Below, piece after piece: positions 17,101 to 27,200 of a stretch of DNA of 64,000 bases. Position numbers and translations under genes: made by a program. Source of the DNA: Nostoc sp. UHCC 0870. Its GTDB lineage: Bacteria > Cyanobacteriota > Cyanobacteriia > Cyanobacteriales > Nostocaceae. Below the pieces are notes generated by a model. The model had not been told where the DNA came from. It saw only the letters and a list, made by a program, of their open reading frames with translations, and made no database searches. The DNA is taken from NCBI RefSeq assembly GCF_022063185.1, contig NZ_CP091913.1:3039501-3103500 (forward strand), given 5' to 3'. Numbering within the stretch: the first letter of the stretch is position 1; each line of letters begins with the position of its first letter.

Positions 17101-17788
17101 AAGCAGTATAAAGGGTTGCCAACTCCTTAACTAAAATTTCCATTGACCAACCATCAGATATGATGTGGTGCATGGTAAATAAAACTACGTTTTCATCTTT
17201 AGCTAGTTGGAGAATTTTCACGCGCAATAATACATCCGTGGCTAAATCAAAAGGTGTCTGTGCTTCTTTTAAAGCCAGGTGACGGACTTCTTCATCTTGT
17301 TCTATGGGGTTAAAATTTTGTAAATCAATAACAGTTAGGGGAAGGGTGACACTCGGCTGAATGTGTACAACCGGATTCCCATCTACAGTTTTGAAGTTTG
17401 TGCGTAGTAGCTCATGACGTTGGATAATTGTATTTAGCGATCGCTCCAACACTGCAACATCCAAAATCCCCGTCAATCTGACTGCTGTCGGTAAATTATA
17501 AGTATAACTGTCGGGTTGTAGTTGTTCTAAAAACCACAATCTTTGTTGAGCAAAAGACAGAGGTAGGTTGCTGTTGCGTGCTGCTGGGGTAATTGCTTGT
17601 GTATAATTTGTAGATGACTTAGCTTGACGTAAAAAGTTGATGATTTCAGATTTGCGCGATCGCAATTCTACACTAAGTTCATCCGTCAGCACATCTTCAG
17701 GAATACTACACCGCAAATTAGCATCTTCTATCCACAGTTTGGCATCCAGGCTGTAAAGGTGTGCCAGAAACTTTTCTATTGTCTTCAT
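14198..17788 (-). CDS. NRPS module TubC-C-A-PCP (gene H), residue X
   Basis: A 1196-residue single module, apparently the last condensing step. Order: TubC docking domain (about 1-55, WIEDANLRC), C domain (about 72-500) with HHIISDGW at 207-214, A domain (about 535-1085) and PCP with GGHSL near 1147. The A-domain pocket read by eye is D-A-P-T-L-G-A-V-N, which I cannot assign. It overlaps gene G by four bases (ATGA), and gene I follows after two, so the three are probably translated as a unit. The adjacent CmlA-type hydroxylase probably acts on this residue. Repeats are in frame near the A-domain start (16043-16127), before YKTGD (14935-14974) and near the A-domain end (14665-14704). Confidence 0.93.
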   Translation of the reverse strand: MKTIEKFLAHLYSLDAKLWIEDANLRCSIPEDVLTDELSVELRSRKSEIINFLRQAKSSTNYTQAITPAARNSNLPLSFAQQRLWFLEQLQPDSYTYNLPTAVRLTGILDVAVLERSLNTIIQRHELLRTNFKTVDGNPVVHIQPSVTLPLTVIDLQNFNPIEQDEEVRHLALKEAQTPFDLATDVLLRVKILQLAKDENVVLFTMHHIISDGWSMEILVKELATLYTAFSANQLSPLPELAIQYVDFAVWQRQWLQGEVLETQLDYWRQQLGGILPVLQLPTDYPRGRVQTFRGAIESFSLSPQLSQDIIKLAKNAGITPFVTLLTAYKILLHRYTGQTDILVGTPVANRYRREIEGLIGFFVNTLVLRTNLADNPSFQELLQQLRTTAWQAYDHQDIPFEKLVEVLQPERDLSFNPLFQVKFRLENAPTEKLELPGLTLTPVNRTEASAKLDLSLDMYETSTGFLGAFEYNRDLFAPETINRMVGHFQTLLTAIVENPEKRISELPLLTDKEKQTILIDWNQTQVEFPSHLTFQDLFAAQVEKTPDAVAVVYTPLNPPFLRGENEKSSSLPFTRGGLGWGNSRTGAYTEAYKGEGVVVEYLTYKELNQKSNQVAHYLKQKGVKPEVIVGLCVERSPLMIIALLGILKAGGAYLPLDPNYPPERLGYMLADSQVPILLTEISLKVATSSSYEIIYLDTDWETISQCSIENPESEVKPENLAYLIYTSGSTGKPKGVLIPHIGLTNLTQHKIQVCDVHPGDCVLQFFSLSFDASIPEIIMALGSGAKLCLAKSESLLPGETLLQLLRENAVTHITITPSALSLLPSADLPHLRMVLVGGEAPSPELIAKWSQGRRFINAYGPTEVTVNASMVLCGNGHPLLPTIRPSANKQLYILDNYLQPVPIGVIGELYIGGIGLARGYLNRPDLTAQRFIPNPFNHPTRLSKGRVGEGSRLYKTGDLACYLPDGRIRLLGRVDNQVKIRGFRIEPQEVETVLCQHPGVRAGVVIVREDKPGEKRLVAYVIPNEEGREQGSRGAGEQGRENLPSPQSLRTFMREKLPEYLVPSAFVLLENLPLTPNGKIDTHALPAPEQVLANAEFIAPRTEIEAQLADIYARILKLEKVSIHDDFFELGGHSLIATQLIAQALQVFQVELTVMDLFDAPTVAGMAERILQRQLKAEILVISDTADDEREEFEI
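14665..14704. repeat. CTCCCCTG tandem repeat in gene H
   Basis: Encodes EQGSRGAGEQGRE in the C-terminal A subdomain, after the VAYVIP strand. Gene F carries another repeat class at the same place (26360-26446). Confidence 0.8.
14935..14974. repeat. GC-rich palindromic repeat in the gene H A-domain loop
   Basis: Encodes HPTRLSKGRVGEGSR between the LTAQRF motif and LYKTGD, the loop that is hit in eight of the ten A domains here. Confidence 0.8.
16043..16127. repeat. Two GC-rich palindromic repeats in tandem, gene H A domain
   Basis: The two palindromes TAACCCTCCCCTTGTAAAGG and CCCCCCTTAGAAAGGGGGGA encode a spacer of about 45 residues, including NPPFLRGEN and LPFTRGGLGWG. It lies between the AVAVVY start of the A domain and LTYKELN. 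The same pair occurs in gene F (24024-24171). Confidence 0.8.
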
Positions 17789-20700
17789 AGCGAAATCTCC
17801 TTACGACCTGGTTGACTAGATGGAGTAGTTTGCATCTGTTGGATACTCTGTTGCAAAATTTCAATCAGTTCTGCAAGTCCAGCAATTGTTGGTTTTTCAA
17901 ACACACTATGTAGTGGTAAATCCAATTGAAAAGCTTCCCTCAACCGCGATGTCACCCGAATTGCTGAGAGGGAATTTCCCCCCAATTCAAAAAAGTTTTC
18001 ATCTATTCCCACACTTTCTAACCGCAACACATCCGCCAAAATATTTGCAATCAGCGTTTCTGTAGAATTACGCGGTGCAATATATGCTTGATTAGCATGG
18101 CGTACAGTCTCAGGTTGAGGTAAAGCTTGACGATTGATTTTACCGTTGGGTAACAGAGGTAATTCTGATAACACCACAAACACAGACGGCAACATATACT
18201 CTGGTAATTGAGATATCAGAAATTTCTGTAATTCACTGGTGAAATCTGGCGACTCTGGGCTAGTTGATTTCCTCACAACATAAGCCACCAAACGCTGATT
18301 ATCAGCTTGTTTCGAGTCCAACATCACCACCGCTTGCTGCACATCAGAATGTTGATTCAGTACCGCTTCAATCTCCCCTAACTCAATCCTTAAACCACGA
18401 ATTTTCACCTGATTATCCAATCGACCCAAGTATTCCAAACTACCATCAGGCAAATAGCGGGCAAGGTCGCCTGTTTTATATAAAGTGCTGAGTTGTGAGT
18501 GCTGAGTGCTGAGTTGGGAGTTGAGAGTTGGAAGTGAGGAGTTGAGAGTTGGGTTATTTTTTTCCCCAGTCCCCATTCCCCCAATAAACCTTTCCGCCGT
18601 TAAATCTGGACGTTTCCAATAACCCCTTGCGACTCCTACACCACCGATGTAAATTTCACCTGGGACACCTAAAGGGACTGGTTCTAGATAATCATTTAAA
18701 AGGTAAATTTGTGTATTAGAAATAGGACGACCGATAGGTACTGTATGTAAATCATTTGTAGGTTGACATTCCCAGTATGTGACATCAATTGCTGCTTCTG
18801 TAGGGCCATATAAATTATGTAATTCTGCATCCAAACGCTGAAAAAAACGATTTTGAATTTCTATTGATAAAGCTTCACCACTACAAATTACCCGCTTTAT
18901 ACTGCGACAACGTTCAGTTAAATTTGGTGCTTCTAAAAACACTCCCAACATTGCCGGCACAAAGTGTAACGTAGTGATTTGCTGCTGTTCAATTATTTCT
19001 AATAAATAATCTGTATCTTGATGTCCTCCTGGTTTAGCTATTACTAAACAACCACCATTTAGTAATGTCCAGAAAAATTCCCACACCGAAACATCAAAAC
19101 TAAACGGGGTTTTTTGTAAAACGGCTTCTCCTATCTGTAAACCATACTGTTGCTGCATCCAATACAACCGATTACTCACACCGCGATGAGTGTTAATTAC
19201 TCCCTTGGGTGTGCCAGTAGAACCAGAAGTATAGATGATATAAATTGCATTATCAGGATTAATAGATGTAGTGAGAATATTGTCAGGTTGGTGGGCTATT
19301 TCTTGCCAATCTGTATCCAAACATAACCACAGAGTTTTACTCAAACCTTTGCTATTTGAAGCTTGGGGAGAGGTAAAACCCAGCAATTTTGCTAACAAAC
19401 TTTCCTGAGTTAATACCACTGATACTTCAGTTTCATCAATAATATATGCCAACCTAGACTCAGGATAAGCGGGGTCAAGAGGAACATAACAACCCCCAGC
19501 TTTGATAATACCTAATATCCCAATCACCATTTCTAAGGAACGCTCAATATAAATCCCGACTGGTGTTTCCGCTTGTACACCCCAGGTTTGTAAATAATGA
19601 GCTAATTGATTAGCACGGTGATTTAATTCTTTATAGGTAAGTTGTTCTTCTCCAAACACCACAGCAATACTATCTGGTGTCCGTTCTACCTGGGTTTCAA
19701 ATTGCTGATGAATAGATTCTATAGGATAATATGCTTCTGTTTGATTCCATTTGTGGATGGTTTCATACTCCTGATGAGTTAATAAGGGTATGTTCCCCAC
19801 AGTTTGTTCTGGCTGACTCATTCCTAATAACAGGTTACAGAAATGCTCTAATAATTGAGTAATGGCATTATCTGTAAATCTATTGCGGTCATATTTTACT
19901 TTTAATGATATTTGATTCCCTACAGAAACCAGCATTGTTAAGGGAAAACTTGTCCATTCTAAAGATTGAATATCAGTAATATGTAAATCTTGATTTCCTG
20001 AAATTCCCGATGTATCAACGGGATAATTTTCAAACACTAAAATACTGTCAAATAATGAAGTCCCTGGTGCAAGTTCGCTCCATTCTTGAATCTCTAAGAG
20101 GGATGTATATTCATAGTCTAGAGCTTCTGCTTGTTGTGCTTGTAATTTTTGCAACCACTCAACTAAATTATCTGTCGGTGACACCTGCACCCGCACCGGC
20201 AAAGTGTTGATAAATAACCCCACCATCGACTCTACACCGGCTAAGGTGGCGGGTCGTCCTGATGAAGTTGCACCAAATACTACATCTGTGGTGTTGCAAT
20301 AGCGACTTAATAATAAAGCAAATGCACCCTGTAAGAGCGTATTCAGGGTTAATTGCTGCTGTTTTGCCCATTGTTGCAGAGAAGCTGTTTGATTAGGCGT
20401 AAGGCTGCGGCTTTGTTCTTGGGGGGTGATGTTCTCGCTTTTACCCCTTCCTAACCCTCCCCTTGTAAATGGGAAGGAAGAAGTTGGTGTGGTGAATCCT
20501 GCAAGTTGCTTTTTCCAGAATGTTTTAGCGGCGATTTTATCTTGTTGTTGTAACCAGGCGATGTAGTCACCGTAGGGGCGGGAATTAGGATAGTAAGATG
20601 GGGAATTATAATAATTTTGAAATACTTCTCTTATTACTAATGCTGATGACCAGCCATCAAGAATTAAATGATGTTGTGTCCAAATAAGAATATGTTTAAT

Positions 20701-21111
20701 TACTGATAATTGAATGAGAGTAAAACGCATTAGGGGAGGCTGTTTGATGTCGAAAATGAAAATGCGATCGCTCTCTAAAAACTTTTCTAATTCTACTGTC
20801 TGTTCCGCCTCGGATATTGTCTGCCAATCTAACAATTTCCAAGGAATTTCTACTTGGCGAAATACAACTTGAAAGGGTTTATCTCGCTGTTCCCAATAAA
20901 AGGCTGTGCGTAAGGCTGGATGGTTAATTACAACCTGATTCCATGCTGTTTGTAAGGTGTTTGTATCTAGTTTTCCTTCGAGGTGCAAGCAAACCTGTGG
21001 GACATATACGCCTGCTTGCGGGGTTAGCAAGGTATGAAACAGCATTCCCTGCTGCATGGGAGATAGGGGATAGATATTTTCTATATTTTTGCGTTTATCC
21101 ACAGGTTGCAT
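17785..21111 (-). CDS. NRPS module C-A-PCP (gene G), predicted Ser
   Basis: A 1108-residue module counted from MQPVDKR; the 27 upstream in-frame residues come from repeat sequence. Domains: C (about 8-440) with HHLILDGW at 147-154, A (about 485-990), PCP with GGNSL. The N-terminus IENIYPLSPMQQGMLFHT resembles those of genes B and C; all three follow proteins ending in an epimerisation domain, as expected for DCL-type condensation. The pocket D-V-W-H-I-S-L-I-D is close to the known Ser code (D-V-W-H-L-S-L-I-D), so Ser is a confident call. It overlaps gene H by four bases. Repeats are in frame in the C domain (20442-20495) and before YKTGD (18487-18555). A long repeat stretch forms its leader. 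Confidence 0.94.
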   Translation of the reverse strand: MQPVDKRKNIENIYPLSPMQQGMLFHTLLTPQAGVYVPQVCLHLEGKLDTNTLQTAWNQVVINHPALRTAFYWEQRDKPFQVVFRQVEIPWKLLDWQTISEAEQTVELEKFLESDRIFIFDIKQPPLMRFTLIQLSVIKHILIWTQHHLILDGWSSALVIREVFQNYYNSPSYYPNSRPYGDYIAWLQQQDKIAAKTFWKKQLAGFTTPTSSFPFTRGGLGRGKSENITPQEQSRSLTPNQTASLQQWAKQQQLTLNTLLQGAFALLLSRYCNTTDVVFGATSSGRPATLAGVESMVGLFINTLPVRVQVSPTDNLVEWLQKLQAQQAEALDYEYTSLLEIQEWSELAPGTSLFDSILVFENYPVDTSGISGNQDLHITDIQSLEWTSFPLTMLVSVGNQISLKVKYDRNRFTDNAITQLLEHFCNLLLGMSQPEQTVGNIPLLTHQEYETIHKWNQTEAYYPIESIHQQFETQVERTPDSIAVVFGEEQLTYKELNHRANQLAHYLQTWGVQAETPVGIYIERSLEMVIGILGIIKAGGCYVPLDPAYPESRLAYIIDETEVSVVLTQESLLAKLLGFTSPQASNSKGLSKTLWLCLDTDWQEIAHQPDNILTTSINPDNAIYIIYTSGSTGTPKGVINTHRGVSNRLYWMQQQYGLQIGEAVLQKTPFSFDVSVWEFFWTLLNGGCLVIAKPGGHQDTDYLLEIIEQQQITTLHFVPAMLGVFLEAPNLTERCRSIKRVICSGEALSIEIQNRFFQRLDAELHNLYGPTEAAIDVTYWECQPTNDLHTVPIGRPISNTQIYLLNDYLEPVPLGVPGEIYIGGVGVARGYWKRPDLTAERFIGGMGTGEKNNPTLNSSLPTLNSQLSTQHSQLSTLYKTGDLARYLPDGSLEYLGRLDNQVKIRGLRIELGEIEAVLNQHSDVQQAVVMLDSKQADNQRLVAYVVRKSTSPESPDFTSELQKFLISQLPEYMLPSVFVVLSELPLLPNGKINRQALPQPETVRHANQAYIAPRNSTETLIANILADVLRLESVGIDENFFELGGNSLSAIRVTSRLREAFQLDLPLHSVFEKPTIAGLAELIEILQQSIQQMQTTPSSQPGRKEISL
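18487..18555. repeat. GAGTGCT/GAGTTGA heptamer repeat in the gene G A-domain loop
   Basis: Heptamers such as GAGTGCT and GAGTTGG encode a Ser/Thr/Leu/Gln-rich spacer (LNSQLSTQHSQLST) between AERF and LYKTGD. Related units lie in gene B at 46575-46600 and 51538-51562. Confidence 0.85.
20442..20495. repeat. GC-rich palindromic repeat in the gene G C domain
   Basis: Encodes SSFPFTRGGLGRGK after the QLAGF motif, in the linker between the N- and C-terminal halves of the condensation domain. Gene B has a different repeat at the same site (51538-51600). Confidence 0.75.
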
Positions 21112-21150
21112 GATTTTTAGTTTTGATGTTGTGATGCAAGTATTTATTGG

Positions 21151-21262
21151 TTTCGCGCATTCGCCCTTGGCGTTCCCGCAGGGTAGGCGCAAAGACGCAA
21201 AGGTAAAAAGAAAGGATAAAACTTTGCGTACCTTTGCGTTACCTCCGCGTACCTCCGCGTTT
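21151..21262. repeat. Composite STRR stretch in the gene G leader
   Basis: The units TTCGCGCATTCGCCCTTGGC, GTAGGCGCAAAGACGCAAAG and CTTTGCGTACCTTTGCG fill the gap between genes F and G. The module CGCCAAGGGCGAATGCG recurs at the end of gene E and inside gene B (45682-45735). Confidence 0.8.
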
Positions 21263-21276
21263 CAAAAAAACTCCTC

Positions 21277-24200
21277 TCATAACTCTCCCAACAATTTATC
21301 TAGTTCATCTTGGGTGAAATCCATTTGCGGGAAGTCGGAGGGGGTAAAGCCGCTAATTTCAGGGGTGAGGCAATGTTGAATTAATGAATGTAGTATTTTT
21401 TGATAGTTGTCTGCTAAGGTGGTGATGGTTTGACGGTGATGCAGTTTTTGGCTGTACGTCCAATCACATCGCAGTTTTCCTCCTGTGACGATACTGTTAA
21501 TTTCAATCAGAGTGTTACGCTTCCCTCTAGGACTACGGCTGTGTCCGATAGATTCACTCGCTGGGGTAAACAGCGAATTTTTCGAGAAGATTTGGTCAGA
21601 TTGTCCTAAATAGTTAAATCTGACTTGTGGTAAGGGTATTGCTTTAAGAGTGTCTCGAACTGTTGGGGATGCTAAATAGCGCAACAACCCATAGCTAATT
21701 CCACGGTCGGGAATTTGCCGTAGTTGCTCTTTGACTGATTTGAGGGAAATCCCTAGATCGGCAGAAGGATTTATATTTAATAATACCGGGAATAGGCTAG
21801 TAAACCAACCCATTGTCCTAGATAAATTAATACTTGGAAACAAATCTTCTCTACCATGTCCTTCTAGTTCTACTAACAAGCGATTTTCACCCGTCCAAGT
21901 TTGGAAGGTTAAGGCTAAGGCTGTTAACAAAACATCATTGATTTGGGTGCGGTAGGCTTGGGGAACTTCTTGCAGTAGAGCTTGGGTATCTGTGACGCTG
22001 AGAAATGTAGAATAGGTGTCTACATCTGCCATTGTGTTAGAACCTGGGGCATAATCTACGGGGAGAGGTGGTATTTTTTGCCAAGTGGGAGATGTCCAAT
22101 AATTGAAGGCTGGTTGTAAATCGGCACTCCAGGTATATTCTTGTAGTTTATTTGCCCACTGTTGATAGGATGTGGTTTTGGGTGGGAGTTGGATTTCCTG
22201 ACTTTGGCTAAGTTGCTGGTATGCTAGTTGCAAATCTTCTAAAAATAGCCGCCAGGAGATGCCATCAATAATTAAGTGGTGGAAGATGATTAATAAGCGA
22301 TGATTTTGGGTTTCACCATTGTCAAAGTAGGCGACACGTAGTAATGGCGGTGTTTCTAGGTTGAAACTTTCTTGAAAGTAGGGTGTAGGGGTGTAGGGGT
22401 GTAGGGGTGTAAGGGAAAGAGGGGTTTTTTCGTCATTATTTGAGATATCAACATGATAGAAGTATGAGGTTTGGTTGATTTCCTCAATTGACAAAATCTC
22501 CTGTCGCCAACCGTCGGGGGTTTGTTGGAAGCGCGATCGCAAGCCGTCATGGTGTGCTAATAGTTGATCTATTGCTTGCCGTAAGTAATGAGGGTTGAGA
22601 GATTGATGTACTTCTAAAAGAATGGCTTGATTCCAATGATGTGCATCTACTAGATTTTGATCAAAAAACCATTGCTGAATGGGAGTTAGAGGAACTTGCC
22701 CTGTAACTGGTGTTTGCTCACTAGATAATGTGGTGTCAGTGTCTACAATGGCTGCTAATTCTGCCACTGTTTGATATTGGAACATCTGCCGGGGACGTAA
22801 AGCCAAGCCTTGTTGATTTGCTTTGGCTACGGCTTGAATGGCTAAAATTGAATCACCACCCAAGCTAAAGAAGTTATCGTGAATGCCAAGTGATTCTACC
22901 CCTAACACCTGAGTCCAAATATTAATTAATTGTTGTTCTATGGGTGTGCGGGGTGCGGTTGTGGTGGTGGTGACTGGTGATAAATCAGGTATGGGCAAAG
23001 TATGACGGTCTACTTTACCATTAGCTGTTAACGGTAAAGTTTCCAGGATGACAAACGCTGTCGGTAGCATATACGCAGGAAGTTTCGCCGCTAAAAATTG
23101 CCTTAATTCTGCTGCTTCAATGTGAGATTTAGGAACAACATAAGCTACTAAGCGGTTATGTTCTGGGGTATCGTTGCGAACAATGGCGACAGCTTGGGTT
23201 ACTTCTGGATGTTGGTTAAGTACCGCTTCGATTTCCCCTAATTCAATGCGAAAACCGCGCAATTTTACTTGATGGTCCAAACGCCCCAGATATTCAATAT
23301 TACCATCTGGGAGATAACGAGCGCGATCGCCTGTTTTGTAAAGTTGACTATTCCCTATTCCCCAATTAATAAACCTTTCGTCCGTCAATTCTGGACGCTT
23401 CCAGTAACCTCTTGCTAACCCTGTACCACTCAGGTAAATTTCACCGGGTACACCTACGGGAACGGGTTGCAGGTTTTGGTCTAGGATATAAACTTGAGTG
23501 TTGGCAATGGGTTTACCAATTGTCGGAGCTTGTGGACTATTGCGGGGAATCAGGGCAAAGGTAGAGTAGGTAGTATCTTCTGAAGGCCCGTAGAGATTGT
23601 ATACTTTCTCAATTGTGGATTGTTGATAAAGTGCGTCTACAAGGGATTTGGGTAACGGTTCACCGGCTAAATTGACTGTCTGCACTGATGCGGGAATACC
23701 ATTTAAACGTAGCAGTTCTCTGGCGGCTGAGGGGACTGTATTGATTAACCTTACTTGTGAGGCGGCTAGTAATTCCGGTAATTGTAAGGCATTATCGGCG
23801 AGGATGACACAACCTCCCCAACTTAGGGGAACGAAGATTTCAAATACTGAAAGGTCAAAACAAATTGAGGTGGAAGCTAAAACACCTGTTAATTCTGCTT
23901 GTGAGTAAACTTCCCGCGCCCAATACATGAGTGTAACTGGACTTTGGTGAGTAATTGCCACACCTTTGGGAATGCCTGTAGTGCCGGAGGTGTAGATGAT
24001 GTAGGCTAGGTTGGCTGGTTTTACACCCCTCCCTAACCCTCCCCTTATAAAGGGGAGGGAACTAGATTCTCCGGTTTCCCCCCTTTCTAAGGGGGGATTA
24101 AGGGGGGTAATTCGACTGGTGTGTATACCGTAGCTTGCTAAGGGGAGGGAGTCCGATAGGACGGGTGGGGTATTTGTATCAAGGCAAACTATCGGGATTT

Positions 24201-27200
24201 CTAATGGGGGGAGTTTGGTTAATTGCTTTTGCTGGGTGAGTAACACCTGCATTTGGGCATCTTGAATAATTAATGCTAATCTGGCTTCGGGATAAGTGGG
24301 GTCTAGGGGAACGTAAGCACCACCAGCTTTGAGGATAGCCAATAAGCCGATAATCATATCTAGGGAACGGTCAACGCAAATTCCCACAGGCGTTTCTGGC
24401 TGGACACCTAAATTTTGCAGATGACAGGCTAATTGATTGGCTTTGGTGTTTAATTCGTCGTATGTTAGCTGTTCTTCACCCCAAATGACCGCTATTCGTT
24501 CGGGGGTTTGTTTTACCTGTGTCTCAAACAATTCATGTAAACACTGCTGAGGATATTGGCGTTGGGTGGTGTTCCATTGTGCGAGTTGCTGCTGTTCAAA
24601 AGTGGTTAATAACGGTAAATCATTAATATGCTGTTCGGGATTGAGAACTACTGCTTGTAATAATGTTTCTAGATGTCCAGCCAACCGCTCAATTTTTGTG
24701 GCTGCGAATAAATCAGTATTATATTCCAACTTACAACTTAACCCCTGAGCAGTTTCGCTCACGAACCAAGTCAAGTCAAATTTTGCTGTACCACTATCCG
24801 CCTCAATTACTTGCCATTCGATGCCCCCCATATCCAAATCTGGCAAAGGTAAATTTTGCAACACTAACATCACTTGAAAAATCGGCGAATGACTGAGCGA
24901 TCGCACTGGTTGCAGCACATCTACCAATTGTTCAAAAGGCAAATCCTGATGGGCATAAGCACCCAAAGCTGTTGCCCGAACCCGTGACAATAAACCAGCA
25001 AAACTAGGATTGCCACTCAAATCAGTACGCAAAGCCAGAGTGTTAGCAAAACAACCAATCAACCCTTCCGTCTCTACACGATTGCGATTAGCTACCGGAC
25101 TCCCAACCACAATATCATCATCACCACTGTAACGAGATAACAGCACATTCCAGACAGCCAACAAAGTCATAAATAAAGTGCTGTGATAACGCCGACTCAA
25201 CCCCCTCAACCCCTGAGTCAATTCCCCCGACAAACCAAACCCATACACAGCCCCCCGAAAAGACTGTACAGCCGGACGGGGGTAATCAGTCGGTAATTCC
25301 AACATCACCGGCGCAGACTCCAACCGTCCCCGCCAATACTGCAAATGCTCCTCCAAAACCCTCCCCTGCAACCGCTCCCTCTGCCAAAAAGCAAAATCCA
25401 CATACTGAACTTGAGTATCCTTTCTTTCCTTCTTACCTTTGCGCCTTTGCGCCTTTGCGCGAAACACTTCCCGAACCAACAAACCCAAAGACCAAGCATC
25501 AGCAATAATATGATGCAAAGTCAACAACAAAACCTGATTCCCCTCCCCCAATCGTACCAACCGCACCCGCCACAACAAACCAGCCAAATCAAAAGCCTGC
25601 TGCGCCTGAGTTCGCGCCAACTCCTTCACCTGCTGCTGTTGCTCAAACTCCGGTAATCCCTGTAAATCAATCACTGGTATCTTTACATCACAAACATCAG
25701 CAATCCTCAAAACAGGCTGTCCATCGACATTTAAGAAATTCGCCCGTAAAATTTCCTGTCGCCGCACCACTTCCGTAAAACTGCGCTGCAAACTATCCAA
25801 ATCAATATCACCCCGAATTTGCACCGCCAAAGGAATATTATAAAAAGGACTATCCGGCTCTAACTGCGCTAAAATCCAAAAGCGTTGCTGGGCAAAGGAT
25901 AGAGGTAAATTACCAGTGCGAGGAATCGGCAATAAGGGGCTACTTTCCCTATGACTTTGGGCAATTACCCTTGCTAAATCCCCAATTCTCGGACTTTCAA
26001 ACAGATGACGCAAAGGTAACTCTACACCAAATACCTGCCGCACTTGAGAAATTAACCGCGTCGCCAGCAGGGAATGTCCCCCCAAATCAAAGAAATTATC
26101 CTCAATACCCACCGACTCGACACCCAACACCGTCGCCCAAATACTCGCCAAAACTTCCTCTGTTGGTGTGCGAGGAGTTTCATGTACCAGTGCTTGAGTA
26201 TTGGGAGTAGGTAAGGCTTTACGGTCAACTTTACCATTGGGTGTAAGGGGTAAGGCTGTTAATGGCACAAATACCCCAGGAATCATATATTTGGGGAGTT
26301 TGCTGGCGAGGAATTGCTGTAAATCATGTACCCAACCTACGCCGTTATATTCTGGATTTACCCCCCTTAATCCCCCCTTATAAAGGGGGGAAACTGGAGA
26401 ATTATCTATCTCCCTCCCCTTTATAAGGGAAGGGTTGGGGTGGGGTAAGTTTGATTCTGGGCAACATGGAACTATATATGCTACTAAACGCTGTTCTCCT
26501 GGTTCATCTTCTCGCATAGTCACCAAAGCTTGTGATACTTGGGGATGTTGTGTTATTACCGCCTCAATTTCTCCTAATTCAATCCGAAAACCGCGAATCT
26601 TGACTTGATAATCTAGTCTCCCTAAGTATTCGAGTTTACCATCTCTTAGGTAGCGGACGCGATCGCCTGTTTTGTATAGGGTGTATTCACGCAGAGGCGC
26701 AGAGGCGCAGAGAGGAAGAGTTTTGATGAGAAATCTTTCTGCTGTTAAGTCTGGACGTTGCCAATATCCTCTGGCGACTCCTGCACCACTAATATATAAT
26801 TCTCCGGGTACGCCTATGGGGACTTGTTGTAAATGCTCATCGAGGACGTAAAATTGAGTGTTGGCGATGGGATGACCGATGGTTACGGGTTCATCTATAC
26901 TGAGTTTCTGGGCTGCTGACCAAATGGTGGTTTCTGTTGGGCCGTATAAGTTCCAGACTTCTTGGGTGCAGGATAGTAGTTGTTGTGCCAAGGTATGATC
27001 TAATGCTTCGCCGCCACAGAGAATTTTTAAGTCTTGCTTACCTTCCCAACCACTGGCTAGGAGTAATCGCCAAGTTGCGGGGGTGGCTTGCATGACGGTG
27101 ATTTGATGTTGCGCGATCGCTTGTGCTAATCTCTCTCCATCCAGGAGAACTTCCCTTTCTACCAAGACTAAACAAGCACCGACAATTAAGGGTAAGAAAA

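Noticed and set aside
21112-21192. N-terminal extension of gene G (27 residues upstream of MQPVDKR)
   Set aside because: The segment is encoded mostly by an STRR-type repeat and the family starts at the IENIYPLSP region.
26360-26446. Palindromic repeats inside synthetase genes as attenuators or terminators
   Set aside because: They lie in the middle of intact reading frames, preserve the frame and lack T-runs.
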